Source: Candidatus Thioglobus sp.
GTDB taxonomy: Bacteria; Pseudomonadota; Gammaproteobacteria; Arenicellales; UBA868
Length of the DNA: 35,276 nt
Direction of reading: 5' to 3'
Assembly (NCBI GenBank): GCA_004212795.1
Contig: SHBR01000017.1
Coordinates: 1-35,276, forward strand
In this document: positions 17,218 through 25,848 of the stretch, one piece after another
Layout: the number at the start of each line of letters is the position of its first letter
Position numbering within the stretch: the first letter of the stretch is position 1
Position numbers and translations under genes: made by a program
Notes under the pieces: generated by a model
Databases searched by the model: none
What the model saw: the letters and a program-made list of their open reading frames with translations, nothing else
What the model was told of the DNA's origin: nothing

Positions 17218-17436
17218 CTAACGCGCTCGATAAGTGATGCGGCCTTTACTTAAGTCGTAAGGCGTCAACTGCACCGTGACTTTATCCCCACGAAGAATCC
17301 TAATGTAGTTCTTGCGCATTTTGCCTGAGATATGGGCGATCACGATATGTCCGTTATCCAACTCTACTCGGAATTGGGTATTGGGCAAGTTCTCTAGAAC
17401 CGTGCCTTCCATCTCTATATGTTCTTCTTTTGTCAC
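17218..17436 (-). CDS. infA: Translation initiation factor IF-1
   Basis: IF-1 binds the A site of the 30S subunit and assists IF-2 and IF-3. The 72 residues are the normal length and almost entirely family-typical: [34 protein letters not shown] and [16 protein letters not shown], an OB fold. The start is a GTG (17434-17436), less common for this gene than ATG, and no strong Shine-Dalgarno precedes it. A likely -10 (TATACT) lies about 40 bases upstream. It is a single-gene unit that converges on rpmG and is divergent from the YfcG-like gene. Confidence 0.97.
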   Translation of the reverse strand: MTKEEHIEMEGTVLENLPNTQFRVELDNGHIVIAHISGKMRKNYIRILRGDKVTVQLTPYDLSKGRITYRAR

Positions 17437-17472
17437 ACGCGAAACCGGGTCCGTTATTTTTGATCTGCGCGA

Positions 17473-17503
17473 AGTATACCGAAGTTTGCTATTCTCGACT
17501 CAA
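17473..17503 (-). promoter_or_regulatory. Putative infA promoter
   Basis: On the minus strand TATACT (17473-17478) matches the -10 consensus at five of six positions. TTGAGT (17498-17503) could be the -35, but the 19-base spacer is long. The site is 37 bases before the infA GTG. Confidence 0.35.
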
Positions 17504-17597
17504 TATCGATAACAGTGACTTTTGAGGGAGGTTTTAGATTTAGTCAGGTTAACAAGATATTTGCTGATTGAAATTAAACCTTTTAAAGCTAAAAGAT

Positions 17598-18314
17598 ATG
17601 ATCGAACTATTTTTCTGGCCAACCCCAAATGGGATGAAGCCGTTATTATTGCTTCGAGAGTCGGGTCTCGATTACCGCTTGACCGAAGTGAATATCAACG
17701 CCGGAGAGCAGTTCTCAGCCGATTTCCTAAAAATTGCCCTGAACGGTCGAATTCCCGCCATTATCGATCACTCTCCAACAGGGGGCGGCGAGCCTGTTTC
17801 GGTTTTTGAGTCGGGCGCTATCCTGATTTATCTTGCGGAGAAAGTGGGTCGTTTTTTGCCAACCGAACAGCGAAAGCGAGTGGAGGTTCTCGAATGGTTA
17901 ATGTGGCAAATGGCGGGCCTTGGCCCCATGTTGGGACAGAATCATCATTTCAACGCTTATGCACCCGAACAAGTGCCGTATGCCATCAAAAGATATGATC
18001 AAGAAGCTTCTCGGCTTTACGCGGTTTTAGATGCGCGATTAGCTGGCCGGGAATTTATTTGCGATGATTACACAATCGCGGACATGGCCTGTTATCCCTG
18101 GGTTGCACGTTACGAACGCCACAAGGTATCGCTTTCGGATTTCCCGGAGGTGAGTCGGTGGTTTTTCGCCATTGGCCAAAGGGAGGCGGTCGTGGCAGCC
18201 TACCAAGAGGCAAACCAGATCAACAAGGGTCAGGCCGTCACCCAGAGCGTCGGTAATGTTCTTTTTGGACAGACGGCAGAAACGATCCGAAAAGCGGTGT
18301 CGCAGTCGGAGTAG
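17598..18314 (+). CDS. yfcG: YfcG-like glutathione S-transferase / disulfide-bond oxidoreductase
   Basis: Nu-class enzymes such as E. coli YfcG bind two glutathiones and act as disulfide-bond reductases in the cytoplasm. The N-terminal thioredoxin-like domain starts MIELFFWPTPNGMKPLLLL, with the PTPNG motif containing the Asn important in YfcG. ALNGRIPAI holds the cis-Pro, and FESGAILIYLAEKVGRFLP is the glutathione-contact helix. The all-helical C-domain has the family stretch LGPMLGQNHHFNAYAPEQ and the folding motif TIADMACYPW. I start at the ATG at 17598 (238 residues) because it aligns with the family; a TTG at 17568 would add ten residues. The tail is about 20 residues longer than E. coli YfcG. 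It stands alone. Confidence 0.92.
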   Translation: MIELFFWPTPNGMKPLLLLRESGLDYRLTEVNINAGEQFSADFLKIALNGRIPAIIDHSPTGGGEPVSVFESGAILIYLAEKVGRFLPTEQRKRVEVLEWLMWQMAGLGPMLGQNHHFNAYAPEQVPYAIKRYDQEASRLYAVLDARLAGREFICDDYTIADMACYPWVARYERHKVSLSDFPEVSRWFFAIGQREAVVAAYQEANQINKGQAVTQSVGNVLFGQTAETIRKAVSQSE

Positions 18315-18389
18315 AAGCTAACCTCTGATGGCTTAGGTCTTGCCGGTGTCAGTGTTTACTTGTCAGGCTGTTGAACAGAGAGGATGCCG

Positions 18390-19766
18390 TTATTTATCAA
18401 TGGGCATTTCAACTTTGACGCAAAGTCCAGGATGATTACCGCTGAGTTCAACTGCTGCATCATGCAAGTGCAAAAGCGCGCGAGCCAAGCTTAGGCCGAG
18501 ACCGTTCCCGGGTTTTGATCGACTATGATCGAGCCGGACAAAGCGCTGAAATACTTTCTCATGATCATCCGCTTGGATGCCGGGCCCGTTGTCACAGATA
18601 TAAATTATGGCCTGGCTATCATCTTCCGTTACCGTTACTTGGATGATGCCGTTAGCGGGTGTGTACTTTATCGCGTTATCCAAAATATTGGCTAGCGCTT
18701 GAAAAAGCATATCCTGATCACCGATCACAGTCGGCGATTGCTGTATCACTACGTCAAGGGCTTGATGCTTTTCTTCAGCGAGGGGCTCATAGAGTTCCGC
18801 AAGATCTCTCGCCAGATCTGCAAGCTTGACGGGCTGCAACGCTTTTTTGACCGCCTCTGACTCGATACGGGCAATTCTTAGAAGTGCGTTGAAAAGTCCC
18901 AGTAGACGGTCTGCCTCACTGAGAGACTGCACGAGCGCTTGCGTATGTTCTGGGCTAATTTCAGAGAGTTTCGAAAGGCTCTCTAGGTGTTGCCGAAGAC
19001 GAAAGAGGGGCGTCTTAAGATCATGAGCAATGTTATCACTGACTTGTTTAATGCTCTCCATTAATTCCTGAATCTGGTCGAGCATCTGATTAAGGTTAAT
19101 AGCCAGTCGATCAAACTCATCCCCACGAGCGCTTACCGGAACACGAGATTTGAGATCACCGTCGATAATGTTTTGACTCGTCTGGTTAATCGTTTCGAGA
19201 CGAGTCAGCATACGTCGACTCATAAAGAAACCACCGGCTAATCCCAGAACGAGCGTTAGGATTACACCCCAACCTAGCGCAATAATAATCTGCCGCTGAG
19301 CCGCTTTGAGTTCCTGAATATCCTCTCCGACCAACAGCCGAAAACCACCGCTGAGTTGGAATTTTTTGGCCCGTGCAGGGTGGGTTTCCGGATTGTCCCG
19401 GTCTCGGGTTTCAAGCCTGAAATTAAGCCAGCCGTCTTCGGGTTCAACGGTTGGCCACCGACTTATATTTCCGACCACATGCCGACCCGTTGAGTCGGTC
19501 AAAATATAAAGAGATGATCCGGTTGGTTGCTGTCGGGTGATCCGATCAAGAATCAAGCGGCGCAGACCCGGCATACCCGCGCGCTCGTATCGGTCGGAGA
19601 GCGTCTGGATTTCGGTCTGAATACCCGCATCAGATTGTGCCGCCATGTAGCGGACGCTTGACCAATAGATAAAGCTAAAGAGGAGAAGAACGGAGGCTGC
19701 AAATAGCGTGACATAAAGCAACGCCAGTCGAAACGTTGAGCTGGCAATGAATTTATTCTGAATCAC
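18390..19766 (-). CDS. Membrane sensor histidine kinase (HAMP, HisKA, HATPase)
   Basis: This is the sensor of a two-component system, partner of the regulator just upstream. I prefer the GTG at 19766, which overlaps the regulator stop by 14 bases and gives 458 residues; an ATG at 19826 would add 20 residues and overlap more. Order: first membrane helix (about 14-36), a periplasmic domain of about 125 residues, second helix (about 160-182), HAMP, then HisKA with the phospho-acceptor His248 in SDNIAHDLKTPL. The ATPase domain has the N box ANILDNAIKYTP, G1 CDNGPGI and G2 NGLGLSLARALL. The layout is like QseC and CzcS; the signal cannot be named. With degP upstream, an envelope-related stimulus is a reasonable guess. 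Confidence 0.93.
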   Translation of the reverse strand: MIQNKFIASSTFRLALLYVTLFAASVLLLFSFIYWSSVRYMAAQSDAGIQTEIQTLSDRYERAGMPGLRRLILDRITRQQPTGSSLYILTDSTGRHVVGNISRWPTVEPEDGWLNFRLETRDRDNPETHPARAKKFQLSGGFRLLVGEDIQELKAAQRQIIIALGWGVILTLVLGLAGGFFMSRRMLTRLETINQTSQNIIDGDLKSRVPVSARGDEFDRLAINLNQMLDQIQELMESIKQVSDNIAHDLKTPLFRLRQHLESLSKLSEISPEHTQALVQSLSEADRLLGLFNALLRIARIESEAVKKALQPVKLADLARDLAELYEPLAEEKHQALDVVIQQSPTVIGDQDMLFQALANILDNAIKYTPANGIIQVTVTEDDSQAIIYICDNGPGIQADDHEKVFQRFVRLDHSRSKPGNGLGLSLARALLHLHDAAVELSGNHPGLCVKVEMPIDK

Positions 19767-20430
19767 AAAGCATATATCCCGCGCCCCTGACAGTTTGTAA
19801 AAGTGGGTACTCAAAGTCCCGGTCAATTTTGGAACGCAGTCGACTCACATGAACATCAATGACGTTAGTTTGTGGATCGAAGTGATAGTCCCAGACATTT
19901 TCAAGAAGCATGGTTCGCGTCACCACCTGACCACTATGACGCATCAAATATTCAAGAAGTCGAAATTCGCGTGGCTGAAGACTAATAGCCTGTCCTGCTC
20001 GCTGAACTTTTCGACTGAGGACATCCATTTCAAGTTCTGAAACCTTAAGATGCGTATTTGCCGATCCCTGAAAAGTCCGCCGTCCCAAGGCTTCAACCCG
20101 TGCGAGTAATTCCTCGAAAGCAAAGGGTTTCGGAAGATAGTCATCTCCACCGGCTCGAAGCCCAATAATGCGATCTTCAAGTTCCCCTAGCGCACTTAGA
20201 ATGAGTACTGGCGTCAGATTGTTGCGGCTGCGTAGATTTTCAATAAGGGTGAGACCATCGAGTCTCGGCAGCATTCGATCGATCACCAAAACATCATAAT
20301 TTTCTTCGGTGGCAAGCGAGAACCCGTCGATTCCGTTCTCAGCAATATCAACAACATGACCTGACTCCTTCAGGCCACGGGACACATGTCGGGCGACATC
20401 CTGGTCATCTTCAATCAACAAAATCCGCAT
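19753..20430 (-). CDS. OmpR/PhoB-family response regulator
   Basis: The 225-residue product starts at MRILLIEDDQ (ATG 20428-20430); the open frame extends 32 codons upstream but that part does not resemble the family. The receiver domain has acidic residues E7-D9, phospho-acceptor Asp51 in VLVIDRMLPRLDG and Lys101 in LPKPFAFEEL. The winged-helix DNA-binding domain contains QPREFRLLEYLMRHSGQVV and ends VRGAGYML. It acts as a transcription factor when phosphorylated by the adjacent kinase, whose gene overlaps its 3' end. It follows degP after 92 bases that contain a GC-rich hairpin, so it may be read through from degP or have its own promoter. Confidence 0.95.
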   Translation of the reverse strand: MRILLIEDDQDVARHVSRGLKESGHVVDIAENGIDGFSLATEENYDVLVIDRMLPRLDGLTLIENLRSRNNLTPVLILSALGELEDRIIGLRAGGDDYLPKPFAFEELLARVEALGRRTFQGSANTHLKVSELEMDVLSRKVQRAGQAISLQPREFRLLEYLMRHSGQVVTRTMLLENVWDYHFDPQTNVIDVHVSRLRSKIDRDFEYPLLQTVRGAGYMLCDSE

Positions 20431-20485
20431 GAGATTATTGTTACTGCTGATTTCACTCACCGCAAGGGTTAGTTTCGGTAAACAA

Positions 20486-20504
20486 CCGGGGCTTGTGACC
20501 CCGG
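20486..20504 (-). terminator. Hairpin between degP and the response regulator
   Basis: CCGGGG and CCCCGG form a perfect 6-base stem with a 7-base loop. On the minus strand it is followed by TTGTTTACC, a poor T-tract. It could be a partial terminator or attenuator between degP and the two-component genes. Confidence 0.5.
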
Positions 20505-20522
20505 CTGTTAATGCGAGTGAGC

Positions 20523-22043
20523 TCAACCTGTCTTAACCGCGACAAATCGCTGGTTGCCCGCTCGCTCAACCAATAGAACCACGGGGCGTGATTTATCCTC
20601 AGAACGATAGCGTTTGACCTGCTCAATTGCCTCCGAAGGAGAGTTCACAGTCTCCTGGCCGACCTGGAGGATAACGTCGCCTCGTTTCAAACCCTGCCGC
20701 GCTGCAGCACCTTGGGGATCGACCTTGTGAATAAGGACTCCTGTTGTTGGATTTCCACCAACGTCGCTAGTCTTTGGATCTCGGTCCGAAAGGTAAAGGC
20801 CAAGAGGCTCCTCGACGGGCTCAACACTATTCTGCTCCGTCGCTTGAGCAACCGTTTCAAGGGTTTCAAGATCTGTCTGGATCTCAATAATCTTGCCGTT
20901 TCGCCAAACGGATACTGCTGCGTTTTTGTCACGGGACGCTTGAGCAACCAGACGCGGTAGGTCGCGCATTTTTTTAATGTCCTCGCCATCAAATTGAATG
21001 ATCACATCTCCTGCACGCAGTCCGCTGGACTCGGCTGGACTATTGGGGGTGATTTTGGATATCAGTGCGCCGGTTTGATCTTCAAGGCCGAGCCCTTCCG
21101 CGATTCCCCGGGTAACCGGCTGAATTTCAACCCCAAGCCATGCGCGCGCGACAGAACCGGTTTCCTCAAGCTGCGTAATAATCGACTTTGCCTGAGACGA
21201 CGGAATGGCAAAGCCGATCCCAACACTCCCACCATTGGGCGAAAAGATCGCTGTATTTATGCCAATGACTTCTCCGACCTCATTAAATAAAGGACCGCCT
21301 GAATTACCTCGATTAATGGGTGCGTCGATTTGAATGTAATCGACATAGGGCCCATCCCGTAAATCCCGTCCTCGAGCCGACACAATGCCGGAGGTGCTTG
21401 TGCCGCCGAGTCCGAAAGGATTTCCAATCGCGATAACCCAGTCCCCCACTCGAGCGGTGTCAGAGTCTCCTAGATTGACGTAGGGAAGGGGCTTATCTGA
21501 AGTTACTTTCAAGAGCGCGAGGTCTGTTCGAGGATCAACACCTTTCACGGATGCTCTTAAGGTGGTGCCATCATCCAGGATAACGTCAACTTCATTCGCG
21601 CCCTTAATGACATGATGATTTGTTACGACCAGGCCCGAGGCATCAATAATGAAACCTGATCCCAAGGCATTACTCTGCCGTCGACCTGGCCGCATCTGAG
21701 GGGAGTGCTCGCCAAAAAAACGCTCCATAAACTGACGCATTTCTGGATGCGCCCCAAAATCAAATTTCCGAGAGTGACCTGGATTCGACCCTGACTGAGC
21801 ACTGGGACTGAGCGATACAGATCGAACAGATCTGGCGGAGATATTTACGACGGCTGGGCGCACCGATTCGATCAGATCGGCAAAACTTCGACTCGGTTGG
21901 ATAATATTAGTATGAGTGACTTCAGGAACAGCGGTGACTGCTTTGCCTGCATAAACCGCTGCACCGATGGTGGTAATTCCTGCGAGCACAATAACCGCTG
22001 CTGGTGTTTGTGCGCGCAAGACAAGGGGTTGTAGGAATTTCAT
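20523..22043 (-). CDS. degP: DegP/HtrA-family periplasmic serine protease with two PDZ domains
   Basis: HtrA proteases degrade or refold damaged proteins in the periplasm. I place the start at the ATG at 22043, six bases after GAGGA; a GTG 12 bases earlier overlaps that Shine-Dalgarno. The 506-residue product has an N-terminal signal or anchor segment (about 14-32), then the trypsin-like domain with His144 in TNHHVIKG, Asp174 in DPRTDLALLKV and Ser248 in RGNSGGPLFN. Two PDZ domains follow, one around SPAESSGLRAGDVIIQFDG and one around GAAARQGLKRGDVILQVGQ. Length and layout fit DegP or MucD. The linker between the PDZ domains is Glu and Gln rich. The next genes are a response regulator and sensor kinase, a common stress-response neighbourhood. 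Confidence 0.95.
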   Translation of the reverse strand: MKFLQPLVLRAQTPAAVIVLAGITTIGAAVYAGKAVTAVPEVTHTNIIQPSRSFADLIESVRPAVVNISARSVRSVSLSPSAQSGSNPGHSRKFDFGAHPEMRQFMERFFGEHSPQMRPGRRQSNALGSGFIIDASGLVVTNHHVIKGANEVDVILDDGTTLRASVKGVDPRTDLALLKVTSDKPLPYVNLGDSDTARVGDWVIAIGNPFGLGGTSTSGIVSARGRDLRDGPYVDYIQIDAPINRGNSGGPLFNEVGEVIGINTAIFSPNGGSVGIGFAIPSSQAKSIITQLEETGSVARAWLGVEIQPVTRGIAEGLGLEDQTGALISKITPNSPAESSGLRAGDVIIQFDGEDIKKMRDLPRLVAQASRDKNAAVSVWRNGKIIEIQTDLETLETVAQATEQNSVEPVEEPLGLYLSDRDPKTSDVGGNPTTGVLIHKVDPQGAAARQGLKRGDVILQVGQETVNSPSEAIEQVKRYRSEDKSRPVVLLVERAGNQRFVAVKTG

Positions 22044-22156
22044 GGATGTCCTCACTTAAAAGGCTGTTTAACAAGTCAGCCTAAATTAGGACAATCTGTA
22101 TTACCTTAAGATAACCACAGCATTACGGTTTGTTAATGATAAAAACGCGAGAGGCT

Positions 22157-23293
22157 TCAGGCGAGTAGGCGTAGTAGTGTTTGCTCGTAAATATTCGAGA
22201 GTGCATCTAAATCTTTCGCATTTACCGCTTCGTTCACCTGATGAATTGTTTTATTCAATGGGCCCAATTCAACTACCTGAGCGCCGGTCGGTGCGATAAA
22301 GCGGCCATCAGATGTACCGCCATCGGTGGAGAGTTTGGCGGGGCGACCCGTGACCATTACCGTCGCAGATTGGACAGCCTCTAAAAGCTCTGCTGGTGAT
22401 GTTTGATAGGGTAATCCGATAGGGCTCCAGTCGATTTCATAATTGTCGGCATGTTGGGTGCAAATTTGGTTAATCTGCTTCTTAAGCGCATCGGCGTTAT
22501 TATCGGGACAGTATCTCAGATTAAATTGAGCGCTCGCACGACCGGGAATGACATTGGTGGCGCCCGTGCCGCCTTTCAAATTTGAAACCTGAAAAGAGGT
22601 TGCCGGAAAAAAATCGTTACCTTCATCCCAGCGAGTCGCCGCCAGCGTGTTCACGATCGCCGATATTCGATGTAAGGGATTATCGGCAAGGTGAGGATAG
22701 GCGACATGACCCTGGATGCCATGCACCGTTAAGGTTCCACCGAGTGAGCCACGCCGCCCGTTTTTGATGGTATCGCCAAGTTGCTTTGAGCTAGTGGGTT
22801 CACCAACAACGCACCAGTTAATCTGTTCGCCGCGCTCAGCCAGGGTTTGGATGACTCGGACCGTGCCGTTTACGGCGGGACCTTCCTCGTCGCTGGTGAT
22901 CAATAGCGCGATTGATCCTCTATGTGATGGATGAGCAGTAGCAAAACGTTTACAAGCGGTCACCATCGCCGCGAGACTGCCTTTCATGTCCGCAGCGCCT
23001 CGGCCATGAAGCATGCCGTCAACAAGTTCGCCCGCGAATGGAGGGTAAGACCAGTTCTCTTCAGGCCCTGTGGGAACCACATCCGTATGGCCCGCAAAAA
23101 CAAATAAAGGCGCGGTGGTGCCACGCCTTAACCAGAGATTTTGGACATCACCAAACTGCATAAGCTCAGCCGAAAATCCATAGGGCTCAAGCGCATCACT
23201 TAGTAAGCGCTGGCAACCCTGATCATCAGGCGTAACCGAGGCTTTCCGAATTAGGGCTTGTGCAATGGTCAGCGTTTCGGACATTTCACTCAC
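22157..23293 (-). CDS. dapE: Succinyl-diaminopimelate desuccinylase
   Basis: DapE removes succinate from N-succinyl-LL-diaminopimelate in the lysine and peptidoglycan precursor pathway. The 378 residues are normal for the M20 metallopeptidase fold. Metal-site residues are visible: His69 and Asp71 in FAGHTDVVPTG, Asp102 in GRGAADMKGS, and the catalytic Glu pair in TSDEEGPA. The downstream TDGGTSDGRF is typical of DapE. The start is taken as the GTG at 23293, preceded by AAGGAA at good spacing; an ATG three codons later is also possible. It lies in the same direction as the lipoprotein gene before it and degP after it. LysC earlier in the window opens the same pathway. Confidence 0.96.
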   Translation of the reverse strand: MSEMSETLTIAQALIRKASVTPDDQGCQRLLSDALEPYGFSAELMQFGDVQNLWLRRGTTAPLFVFAGHTDVVPTGPEENWSYPPFAGELVDGMLHGRGAADMKGSLAAMVTACKRFATAHPSHRGSIALLITSDEEGPAVNGTVRVIQTLAERGEQINWCVVGEPTSSKQLGDTIKNGRRGSLGGTLTVHGIQGHVAYPHLADNPLHRISAIVNTLAATRWDEGNDFFPATSFQVSNLKGGTGATNVIPGRASAQFNLRYCPDNNADALKKQINQICTQHADNYEIDWSPIGLPYQTSPAELLEAVQSATVMVTGRPAKLSTDGGTSDGRFIAPTGAQVVELGPLNKTIHQVNEAVNAKDLDALSNIYEQTLLRLLA

Positions 23294-23362
23294 AAGAATT
23301 TCCTTTATGTCAGGCCGATACGAATTCTCATGGCTGATTAGCTTTCAACACAGGTTCAACAC

Positions 23363-24160
23363 CTACTCAGTCACAATCGTTAGCGGTATCGCTGCGTAAT
23401 TTCCATCAGGCAGGCGACGGGGCATCGCGTAACTCGGTGTGGTGATTAAGCTATAAAGCCCTGTATCGCGACTCGCAACAAGGTCTGGACTACAAAGCTC
23501 CCATTCGTTCGCGATCTCATTGCACCGGTGAGCCTGGGCGCCCATCAAGGATGTCACGCCCCAATAAATGTACTCAGACACCTGGCAATTGTAATCACAG
23601 TGGGGGTCTTCATAGTGATACCACGCGCCGGCAGGGTAATTCGCAACGGGCTGGCCGGCTCCTTGATAGCCGCCTCTAGCTTTGTCCATAAAGCCTGCGA
23701 CAGTGGATCCTTTTTTCTCTCCCCAAACGCCAGGATAGGCGTAGGAATATCCTTGCGTGGTAACAACATGCAGGATCTCTTCAAACGCTGCGTTGGGGCC
23801 CGGAAGCGAACCTGGGTTGGTCTCATTCGTGAACAAGTCTTGACAGCCCGGTCGCGCGCCACCTGCGCCGGGGCAAGACATTTCAAGGCAAGCTTTTCGA
23901 TTTTTCATCGTGTTAATCAGAAGTGCATTATCGGCGACACCGTTCTCATCCTGATCCAGGTATTCAGCCATGACGCGTGCTGCGTAGAGAAGCGTATCGT
24001 CACCAACACACGCTTTTCCAGCGACATTGACACCAAAAACATCGATACTTTTTGCGAAGGTGCCGCTGCTGACGCCTGAATCACTGCTACTGCCTGAGCA
24101 GCCGACTATAGCGAGGAGGATTGTTCCCGTTAGGAGAGCCTTAAACGCGTGAACATTCAT
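23363..24160 (-). CDS. Cysteine-rich putative lipoprotein of unknown function
   Basis: I do not recognise a named family. The 265-residue product starts with a lipoprotein signal peptide ending IVGC, so Cys21 would carry the lipid, followed by a Ser-rich linker. Visible features are a calcium-binding-like loop DQDENGVAD (69-77) and eight further Cys (51, 91, 96, 106, 188, 192, 213, 223), enough for four disulfides. There is an EEILHVV motif (127-133) that resembles a zincin helix with the first His replaced by Glu, and several His, Tyr and Trp around 180-200. It would sit in the outer or inner membrane facing the periplasm or outside. It is upstream of dapE in the same direction, 69 bases away, with no evident functional link. 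Confidence 0.75.
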   Translation of the reverse strand: MNVHAFKALLTGTILLAIVGCSGSSSDSGVSSGTFAKSIDVFGVNVAGKACVGDDTLLYAARVMAEYLDQDENGVADNALLINTMKNRKACLEMSCPGAGGARPGCQDLFTNETNPGSLPGPNAAFEEILHVVTTQGYSYAYPGVWGEKKGSTVAGFMDKARGGYQGAGQPVANYPAGAWYHYEDPHCDYNCQVSEYIYWGVTSLMGAQAHRCNEIANEWELCSPDLVASRDTGLYSLITTPSYAMPRRLPDGNYAAIPLTIVTE

Positions 24161-24320
24161 ATTGTTACCGTTGGGTTAAATCTGACTGTCCGGCAGAATA
24201 CATCAAGAATAAGGATATGAAAAGGTTAAGATCCAGAGAAGACGGCCTTCAATGAAATTGGGAAATTTCTAGATCAGGAGCCGCTATGATTTTTAAGCGC
24301 TATCAACAATTGATGAAAAA

Positions 24321-25088
24321 TTACCTTGTGCTGCCGGCGGTTCTGGGCCTGAGATGGCCGAGCCACTTTTTTTCCCAAAACTTAAAGGCTTGGCTGATGA
24401 GAAAGACAAGGGCCATGTAAAAAACCATTGCGGTAATAAACCCTTCATAGGCGAGGTAATAACGCCCGTTCAACCATCGGCCGACCCCGAGAATGTCCTG
24501 AAGTGTGATCGTGCTGAGGACTACGGAGCTGTGCAGCATGAAAATAACTTCATTCGAGTACGCGGGCAGGGCGCGACGAAATGCGCCCGGCAATATGACG
24601 CGACGCATCATCTGTATTTTTGACATGCCACAAGCTTTGGCCGCTTCTATCTCCCCTTTAGCCGTGTTTTCTATGGCGCCCCGAAGAAACTCGGTGGTGT
24701 AGGCGGCGGTATTGAGGCTGAACGTAATTAGGGCACACCACCAGGGGCTTGAAAGCACCGGATTCCATAAGAAACTCTCCCGGACGAAATCGAACTGGGC
24801 AAGACCGTAGTAGACGAGGTAAACCTGAACCAGTAGTGGAGTGCCTCTGAAAACATAAGTAAAAGCCCAGATGGGACCGTTTAACCACCGATGCCGGTAT
24901 GCCCGCGCGATCGCAAGCGGGACGGCCATCGCGCCCCCGATAACAAGCGCGAGAGCTGTAATCTCCAAAGTCAGTAGTGCGCCAAAGAAGAACTTATCCA
25001 GATGATCGGCGATAAGCATGAAATCCAGTGGCGACTGATTTTCACTCACGTGAACCAAGTACTCAAAAAAGGTTCGTTCTGTCGTCAT
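24321..25088 (-). CDS. hisM: Polar amino-acid ABC transporter permease (HisM/ArtM type)
   Basis: This is one of two inner-membrane permeases of a basic-amino-acid importer. The 255-residue product has five or so membrane helices and the ABC-coupling EAA loop, EAAKACGMSKIQMMRRVILP, in which EAAKACGMSK is the conserved core. FRGTPLLVQVYLVYYGL is the typical early signature of the His/Glu/Gln/Arg/opine permease family. It has an N-terminal extension of about 20 residues before the first helix, compared with E. coli HisM. It is the last gene of the eight-gene transport cluster and starts one base after the hisQ stop. The symbol is by family resemblance; the substrate could be arginine, histidine, lysine or an opine. 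Confidence 0.87.
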   Translation of the reverse strand: MTTERTFFEYLVHVSENQSPLDFMLIADHLDKFFFGALLTLEITALALVIGGAMAVPLAIARAYRHRWLNGPIWAFTYVFRGTPLLVQVYLVYYGLAQFDFVRESFLWNPVLSSPWWCALITFSLNTAAYTTEFLRGAIENTAKGEIEAAKACGMSKIQMMRRVILPGAFRRALPAYSNEVIFMLHSSVVLSTITLQDILGVGRWLNGRYYLAYEGFITAMVFYMALVFLISQAFKFWEKKWLGHLRPRTAGSTR

Positions 25089-25089
25089 G

Positions 25090-25779
25090 TTAGCCTCGGT
25101 CGATTCCTACGTTGTATCGGCGTTCGAGCCACCGTAACCCAACGTCTGAGCATGCCGTTAGCAAGAGGTAGATGATAAATACCGCAAACATGAAGGTGAA
25201 TGGCTCTCGAACAGAGCGTCCGGCCGTGGAGGCATTCCAAACCAGATCATGAAGTCCGATAACAGAAACCAATGCGGTTGCTTTGATCAGGACTAGCCAA
25301 TTATTTGTAAACGAAGGCAATGCGTGACGAACCATTTGAGGCCAGGTGATTCGCCGGAAAACGGTCAACGGCGTCATGCCAACAGAAACGCCGGCTTCGA
25401 TTTGCCCGCGGGGGATGGCCAGGATAGCGCCCCGAAACGTCTCAGTCATATAGGCGCCAAATACAAATCCAATCGATCCCACCCCGGCGGTAAACTGATT
25501 AATCTCGATATAACCCCATAGTCCGGTCACGCTACCGAGGTCATTCACGATCTGTTGGCCACCATAAAACAGCAGCATCATCAAAACGAGGTCAGGCACT
25601 CCCCGGATAAGGGTGGTGTAAGCGTTCGCGGCACGTCGTCCGATGTGATTGGCTGAGAGTTTGGCGGCAGCGCCAACAAGGCCAAACAGAACGGATAGTG
25701 CCAGCGATGCCAAAGCCAGTTGAATCGTGACTGCCGTGCCTGATAAAAGCAGTGACCGGTATTCCCAGATGGAGTCCAT
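25090..25779 (-). CDS. hisQ: Polar amino-acid ABC transporter permease (HisQ/ArtQ type)
   Basis: The 229-residue product is the partner permease of the HisM-like protein. It carries the family start LLLSGTAVTIQLALASLALS, the RGVPDLVLMMLLFYGGQQ signature and the EAA loop EAGVSVGMTPLTVFRRITWP. It has about five membrane helices. It comes after the binding-protein gene, separated by 69 bases that contain a strong terminator-like hairpin, so its expression should be lower than that of the binding protein. hisM follows one base later. E. coli HisQ is 228 residues, practically the same. Confidence 0.88.
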   Translation of the reverse strand: MDSIWEYRSLLLSGTAVTIQLALASLALSVLFGLVGAAAKLSANHIGRRAANAYTTLIRGVPDLVLMMLLFYGGQQIVNDLGSVTGLWGYIEINQFTAGVGSIGFVFGAYMTETFRGAILAIPRGQIEAGVSVGMTPLTVFRRITWPQMVRHALPSFTNNWLVLIKATALVSVIGLHDLVWNASTAGRSVREPFTFMFAVFIIYLLLTACSDVGLRWLERRYNVGIDRG

Positions 25780-25797
25780 ATCGTGATTAAAACAAAA

Positions 25798-25818
25798 ACG
25801 GGCCCAAATAGGGCCCGT
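25798..25818 (-). terminator. Terminator-like hairpin between argT and hisQ
   Basis: ACGGGCCC and GGGCCCGT form a perfect 8-base stem with a 5-base loop. On the minus strand, the direction of transcription, it is followed by TTTTTGTTTTAATC. This is a convincing intrinsic terminator placed inside the operon, so it probably acts as an attenuator with partial readthrough into hisQ-hisM. Confidence 0.85.
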
Positions 25819-25848
25819 CTTGTAACATCATTGATTAAACGCTTCGCA

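Noticed and set aside
23528-24079. 183-codon plus-strand open frame opposite the lipoprotein gene
   Set aside because: It is antisense to a gene with a clear signal peptide, lipobox and regular Cys pattern. The plus-strand product has no recognisable features.
24286-24420. Plus-strand 44-residue ORF (MIFKRYQQLMKN...) with AGGAG five bases before its ATG
   Set aside because: Most of it lies antisense to the end of hisM, and its composition does not look like a family. The good Shine-Dalgarno alone is not enough.
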